Source: Candidatus Poribacteria bacterium
Lineage (GTDB): Bacteria > Poribacteria > WGA-4E > WGA-3G
DNA length: 64,000 nt
Direction of reading: 5' to 3'
Assembly (NCBI GenBank): GCA_958295945.1
Contig: OY282386.1
Span: forward strand, 2,666,001 to 2,730,000
Below, one piece after another: positions 60,134 to 64,000 of the stretch (the first letter of the stretch is position 1; every line of letters begins with the position of its first letter). The translations under genes were made by a program, and so were the position numbers. The notes beneath the pieces were generated by a model that ran no database searches, was not told where the DNA came from, and saw only the letters and a program-made list of their open reading frames with translations.

Positions 60134-60976
60134 TCATACATTTTGATTGTTTGTGTTATCCATCTGTGCACGCAACCGTTCTAATTCTGCTTCTAATTCA
60201 CTTACTTTTACTTCTGCTTCTCGTCGATGATGTTGCTCTTCTTCTCGTAGCATCTGCTCTTGTTCTCGCAGGAGTTGCTCTTCTTCACGCAGATTTTTCT
60301 CATGTTCCAGTTCGTGCTTTATTTCCATAGATGTATCAATAGGTGTTCCATCAGGTAGGTACGGACGTAAGAGTCTGACATGCGTCGTTTGATCATCTTC
60401 CCATCGCAGCCAGAGATTCAATGCTTCGCTGAACAATCCTCCTTCTGCATCTGGCTCAATCTCAACGATGTCCCCCGATCGGGTACGTTGCCATCCGCGA
60501 AACTCCACAGGTTTTTCCATCTCAGGTTGATGGATAAAATATTCTTGCACCCCTATCTCCTTGAGATACAACTCCACTTTTCTTGTGCGATCCTGATGTG
60601 CTGTGGTATCAGAGAGGAATTCAATAACTGCGACAGGCACTGCCCCCTCTTTCCAAGTATAGAAACTACGTCTCAACGGATATTTTTCAACACCAAAGAC
60701 GATGTAGATATCAGGGGCAACACATTTTGTGATGTCTCCTTCTTCATAATAGATAAAACTGTCAACACCGATGTATATTAGCTCATTAATTGCCATATAT
60801 CTTGAAAGTTGATCGAATAATATGTTTATTTGTAAACCGTGGAATGCGGTTGCTGCCATAGGTTCGTCGTCCTCGCAAGGATACCCATCAATGTATATTG
60901 TCGGTTTCCCATTTGCTTTTGGAAATACAGGTATATATTTTCTTTGTTTTATTTCAAAGTCGTTTAAGGTATTCAT
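60134..60976 (-). CDS. Uma2-family (DUF820) PD-(D/E)xK nuclease, copy 3 of 3
   Basis: A 280-residue protein of the Uma2/DUF820 family with a PD-(D/E)xK nuclease-like core: Asp in CVAPDIYIVFG, Glu in VAVIEFLSD and Lys in RTRKVELYLKEIGVQEYFI. The C-terminus (after about residue 220) is a charged coiled coil (EEEQHHRREAEVKVSELEAELERL). It lies 12 bases after the copy upstream, with AGGGAGAATCCC before the ATG, identical in all three. The family is very abundant in cyanobacteria and planctomycete-like genomes; the role is unknown. Confidence 0.88.
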   Translation of the reverse strand: MNTLNDFEIKQRKYIPVFPKANGKPTIYIDGYPCEDDEPMAATAFHGLQINILFDQLSRYMAINELIYIGVDSFIYYEEGDITKCVAPDIYIVFGVEKYPLRRSFYTWKEGAVPVAVIEFLSDTTAHQDRTRKVELYLKEIGVQEYFIHQPEMEKPVEFRGWQRTRSGDIVEIEPDAEGGLFSEALNLWLRWEDDQTTHVRLLRPYLPDGTPIDTSMEIKHELEHEKNLREEEQLLREQEQMLREEEQHHRREAEVKVSELEAELERLRAQMDNTNNQNV

Positions 60977-60988
60977 GGGATTCTCCCT

Positions 60989-61858
60989 TTAAAGGTTGTT
61001 GTTTTGTGCTCGGAACTGTTCCAATTCCCTTTCTAATTCCTTCCTCCGTGCAGCTTCTTGTTTTGCAAGTGCCTCAGCTTTTTGGCGTTTTTCAGTTTCT
61101 GCAGCTGCTAACGCTTCTGCTTCACGGCGATGATGTTGCTCTTCTTCTCGCAGGAGTTGCTCTTCTTCACGCAGATTTTTCTCATGTTCCAGTTCGTGCT
61201 TTATTTCCATAGATGTATCAATAGGTGTTCCATCAGGTAGATATGGACGTAAGAGTCTGACATGCGTCGTCATATCATCTTCCCATCGCAGCCAGAGATT
61301 CAACGCTTCACAGAACAACCCGCCATCGGCATCCGGTTCAATCTCAACGATGTCCCCCGATGGGGTACGTTGCCATCCACGAAACTCCACAGGTTTTTCC
61401 ATCTCAGGTTGATGGATAAAATATTCTTGCACACCTATCTCCTTGAGATACAACTCCACTTTTCTTGTGCGATCCTGATGTGCTGTGGCATCAGAGAGGA
61501 ATTCAATAACTGCGACAGGCACTGCCCCCTCTTTCCAAGTATAGAAACTACGTCTCAACGGATATTTTTCAACACCGAAGACGATATAAATATCAGGTGC
61601 AACACATTTTGTGATGTCTCCTTCTTCATAATAGATAAAACTGTCAACACCGATGTATATTAGCTCATTAATTGCCATATATCTTGAAAGTTGATCGAAT
61701 AATATGTTTATTTGTAAACCGTGGAATGCGGTTGCTGCCATAGGTTCGTCGTCCTCGCAAGGATACCCTTCAATGTATATTGTCGGTTTCCCATTTGCTT
61801 TTGGAAATACAGGTATATATTTTCTTTGTTTTATTTCAAAGTCGTTTAAGGTATTCAT
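60989..61858 (-). CDS. Uma2-family (DUF820) PD-(D/E)xK nuclease, copy 2 of 3
   Basis: A 289-residue copy, nearly identical to its neighbours over the first 220 residues and differing mainly in the coiled-coil tail (QKAEALAKQEAARRKELERELEQF). Nuclease-like residues (APD, IEF, RKVELYL) are kept. The 12-base spacing to the next copy and a shared ribosome site suggest one transcript. The tail's last 25 residues match copy 1 instead of copy 3, so gene conversion or unequal crossing-over has shuffled the array. Confidence 0.88.
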   Translation of the reverse strand: MNTLNDFEIKQRKYIPVFPKANGKPTIYIEGYPCEDDEPMAATAFHGLQINILFDQLSRYMAINELIYIGVDSFIYYEEGDITKCVAPDIYIVFGVEKYPLRRSFYTWKEGAVPVAVIEFLSDATAHQDRTRKVELYLKEIGVQEYFIHQPEMEKPVEFRGWQRTPSGDIVEIEPDADGGLFCEALNLWLRWEDDMTTHVRLLRPYLPDGTPIDTSMEIKHELEHEKNLREEEQLLREEEQHHRREAEALAAAETEKRQKAEALAKQEAARRKELERELEQFRAQNNNL

Positions 61859-61870
61859 GGGATTCTCCCT

Positions 61871-62698
61871 TTAAAGGTTGTTGTTTTGTGCTCGGAACTG
61901 TTCCAATTCCCTTTCTAATTCCTTCCTCCGTGCAGCTTCTTGTTTTGCGATTGTCTCTGCTTCTTGACGTCGTTCCTTTTCCTCTGCCAACATTGCTTCT
62001 GCTTCCACGCGAAGACATTGTTCTTCTTCTCGCATATACTTTTCTTCCATAGATGTCATTATTGGCGTGCCATCAGGTAGATATGGACGTAAGAGTCTGA
62101 CATGCGTCGTCATATCATCTTCCCATCGCAGCCAGAGATTCAACGCTTCACAGAACAACCCGCCATCGGCATCCGGTTCAATCTCAACGATGTCCCCCGA
62201 TGGGGTACGTTGCCATCCACGAAACTCCACAGGTTTTTCCATCTCAGGTTGATGGATAAAATATTCTTGCACACCTATCTCCTTGAGATACAACTCCACT
62301 TTTCTTGTGCGATCCTGATGTGCTGTGGCATCAGAGAGGAATTCAATAACTGCGACAGGCACTGCCCCCTCTTTCCAAGTATAGAAACTACGTCTCAACG
62401 GATATTTTTCAACACCGAAGACGATATAAATATCAGGTGCAACACATTTTGTGATGTCTCCTTCTTCATAATAGATAAAACTGTCAACACCAATGTGTAT
62501 TAAATCATTAATTGCAAAATATCGCTTGAGTTGGTCAGATAGAGTAGTTATCTGTTCAGCGTGAAAATCGGTCTCTGCCATAGGTTCGTCGTCCTCGCAA
62601 GGATACCCATCAATGTATATTGTCGGTTTCCCATTTGCTTTTGGAAATACAGGTATATATTTTCTTTGTTTTATTTCAAAGTCGTTTAAGGTATTCAT
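61871..62698 (-). CDS. Uma2-family (DUF820) PD-(D/E)xK nuclease, copy 1 of 3
   Basis: First gene of the tandem set (275 residues from ATG 62698, MNTLNDFEIKQRKY, matching the other copies; ATGs at 62710 and 62731 are in frame upstream). It differs from copies 2 and 3 in a block of about 30 residues (ETDFHAEQITTLSDQLKRYFAINDL in place of ATAFHGLQINILFDQLSRYMAINEL) and in the coiled-coil start. The nuclease core is unchanged. It probably carries the promoter for the set. Confidence 0.88.
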   Translation of the reverse strand: MNTLNDFEIKQRKYIPVFPKANGKPTIYIDGYPCEDDEPMAETDFHAEQITTLSDQLKRYFAINDLIHIGVDSFIYYEEGDITKCVAPDIYIVFGVEKYPLRRSFYTWKEGAVPVAVIEFLSDATAHQDRTRKVELYLKEIGVQEYFIHQPEMEKPVEFRGWQRTPSGDIVEIEPDADGGLFCEALNLWLRWEDDMTTHVRLLRPYLPDGTPIMTSMEEKYMREEEQCLRVEAEAMLAEEKERRQEAETIAKQEAARRKELERELEQFRAQNNNL

Positions 62699-62883
62699 GG
62701 GATTCTCCATAAATGTTAGTTTGTTGTTCAATTGCTGAAACTATTTTTTTAAAAACTTCTTATTTTTACTTATGCCGCTTGTATAGTGTGCCTTAAGTAT
62801 ATCACAGATTTAAGGGATAATCAAAGGTTATGGTCATCATTGACTCTGACTCTAATATTGCATTATTCTTGTAAATTAATACA

Positions 62884-63789
62884 ATGCCTGTTATGATTAA
62901 ATACTTTGACAAGGAGATAAACAGGAGGCAGCTTGTGTTGCATATTATATTCACAAATAGAACCAACAGGTATGGTAAAATCTCGCTCTATTATAGCGTA
63001 TTGATTTTGATGTTTTTGTCTGTGATGGCATTGGATGTTTCAGCTGTACCGTTACAACCAGATGCATATTGGAATTTTGACGATGGTACCGCAAGGGATA
63101 GTTCAAACCGGAGATTACACGGAACTTTTCACGGAAAGCCGACATCGGTTAAAGGAGTCTCTGGAAATGCATTGAAGTTTGTTGGCGGTCAAGGTATCAA
63201 GATTCCAGATTCACGTGGGATCAATACGAGAGGTCCATTTCCCAACCGCACCGTCGGGGCACTCTTTTACTGCGACAATGCCAACCAAGCACAGAAACAA
63301 GTGATTTTTGAAGCAGGTGGAATTACAAAAGGATTAGCCATTTATGTCTATAATAGTAGGATCTATGTCGGGGCATGGAATGTGCCAGTTCTCAACTGGA
63401 ATGGTGCATATCTCTTTACTGGGATTAAGTCAAGAAAATGGTATTACGTCGCTTTAGTTATTCGCAACGGCACGAATAGAATAGAATCAAACAAGTTTGA
63501 GATGTGGTTGGATGGTGAACTAATCGGTAAGGCGAAAGGGGCATATCTACAAGCACATGGACAAGATATAGGTATCGCACACGTCAGCCAGCATACAAAA
63601 TACCACGATGGTAGCGGTAGGGGCAGAGATGTTGACTGGTTTGAAGGTCTAATTGATGAGATCGTTATCTACAATAGGGCATTGAACATAACAAACATAA
63701 CGAGGCTGATGAATCCACTCAACGTTGAACCTAAAGGTAAATTCACGACTAGTTGGGGAACTCTGAAGGACTCTATTTTGTCAAATTAA
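62884..63789 (+). CDS. Secreted LamG-domain protein with conserved C-terminal tail
   Basis: A 301-residue protein with a basic N-terminal stretch of about 30 residues and then a hydrophobic export segment (ISLYYSVLILMFLSVMALDVSA). A LamG domain follows (DAYWNFDDGTARDSS; GNALKFVGGQGIKIPDSRG; MWLDGELIGKAKG; FEGLIDEIVIYNRAL). It ends NVEPKGKFTTSWGTLKDSILSN, related to the tails at 16883 and 23264. The start could lie later than 62884; no strong ribosome site is visible. The following gene begins 47 bases later. Confidence 0.8.
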   Translation: MPVMIKYFDKEINRRQLVLHIIFTNRTNRYGKISLYYSVLILMFLSVMALDVSAVPLQPDAYWNFDDGTARDSSNRRLHGTFHGKPTSVKGVSGNALKFVGGQGIKIPDSRGINTRGPFPNRTVGALFYCDNANQAQKQVIFEAGGITKGLAIYVYNSRIYVGAWNVPVLNWNGAYLFTGIKSRKWYYVALVIRNGTNRIESNKFEMWLDGELIGKAKGAYLQAHGQDIGIAHVSQHTKYHDGSGRGRDVDWFEGLIDEIVIYNRALNITNITRLMNPLNVEPKGKFTTSWGTLKDSILSN

Positions 63790-63836
63790 ATTCGTTAACG
63801 AACAATTAGCGTTTGATTTACAACATGGGATCTAAA

Positions 63837-64000
63837 ATGGCACAGATAAACATCAGAAAAGAAAGAGAGAACATAGAGAAGAGCAATACACTTGAATCAG
63901 ATCACATCAATCGTAGAAAGTTTATCAAAGAACTTGGTATAGCGGGTGCTGGTGCATTGTCCCTTTTGCGTTCAAATGCAGTCGCACAGAATGTAGCAGT
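63837..64000 (+). CDS. N-terminus of a Tat-exported protein, cut by the window end
   Basis: A frame open to the end of the window. The first 55 residues include NRRKFIKELGIAGAGALSLL, a twin-arginine (Tat) signal: RR-K-F-I followed by a mildly hydrophobic Ala/Gly-rich segment and an A-x-A-like cut site (NAVAQ). An in-frame ATG at 63825 is an alternative start. The mature domain is outside the window. In this kind of genome such signals often precede Gfo/Idh dehydrogenases or DUF1501-type proteins, but nothing here decides. Confidence 0.75.
   Translation, partial: MAQINIRKERENIEKSNTLESDHINRRKFIKELGIAGAGALSLLRSNAVAQNVA

Noticed and set aside
60380-60781. 133-codon plus-strand frames repeated in the Uma2 region (also 61262 and 62102)
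   Set aside because: They are antisense shadows of the three near-identical Uma2 genes.

Overview
The window looks like a contig from a Gram-negative candidate-phylum bacterium. Candidatus Poribacteria or a close relative is my best guess. The guess rests on gene content: a complete Pup/UBact-proteasome operon, several LamG-domain secreted proteins, trypsin-TPR fusion proteins, a multi-copy Uma2 nuclease family, DUF5069 proteins, a TonB-dependent outer-membrane receptor, and many short palindromic repeats in a moderately AT-rich genome. No rRNA or other phylogenetic marker is present to prove it.

Layout. (1) 1-6.7 kb, minus strand: a six-gene proteasome operon in transcription order Mpa/ARC ATPase, Dop, Pup/UBact, proteasome beta, proteasome alpha, PafA. 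Two stop/start overlaps tie Pup, beta and alpha together. (2) 7-16.8 kb: mostly housekeeping genes (tRNA-Ala, tsaB, a Wzx-like flippase, aroA, a dapA-family gene, an orphan sensor kinase, tenA) broken up by MITE-like repeats. (3) 16.8-23.3 kb: two LamG proteins, an SSB-tailed protein of unknown function, an IS630-family element whose transposase needs a -1 frameshift, a MITE derived from it directly alongside, and a sugar dehydrogenase/isomerase pair. (4) 23.3-33 kb: a membrane glycosyltransferase, a lipoprotein with two trypsin-like domains and TPRs, a triple-DUF5069 protein, two toxin-antitoxin pairs and a highly structured gene-free element. (5) 33-39.4 kb: lipoprotein, MFS transporter, AlkB-type dioxygenase, a type II restriction-modification pair and a 1.6-kb gene-free stretch full of repeats. 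(6) 39.4-49.9 kb: an S55 (SpoIVB-type) secreted peptidase with a secreted beta-propeller protein, bioA, a ferredoxin-membrane fusion, and ileS behind what looks like a complete leader-peptide transcription attenuator. (7) 51.4-57.8 kb: four consecutive trypsin-like-protease/TPR paralogues without signal peptides. (8) 57.8-64 kb: a TonB-dependent receptor, three near-identical Uma2 genes in tandem, another LamG protein, and the start of a gene with a Tat-type signal.

The most notable items are the ileS attenuator with an Ile-rich leader peptide (49698-49886), the tandem trypsin-TPR array (51368-57790), the proteasome operon whose Pup-like modifier already ends in Gly-Glu and whose ATPase lacks the usual gate-opening tail, and a conserved C-terminal tail shared by three LamG proteins that could be a sorting signal. 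Family assignments come from reading the translations. No database search was run.
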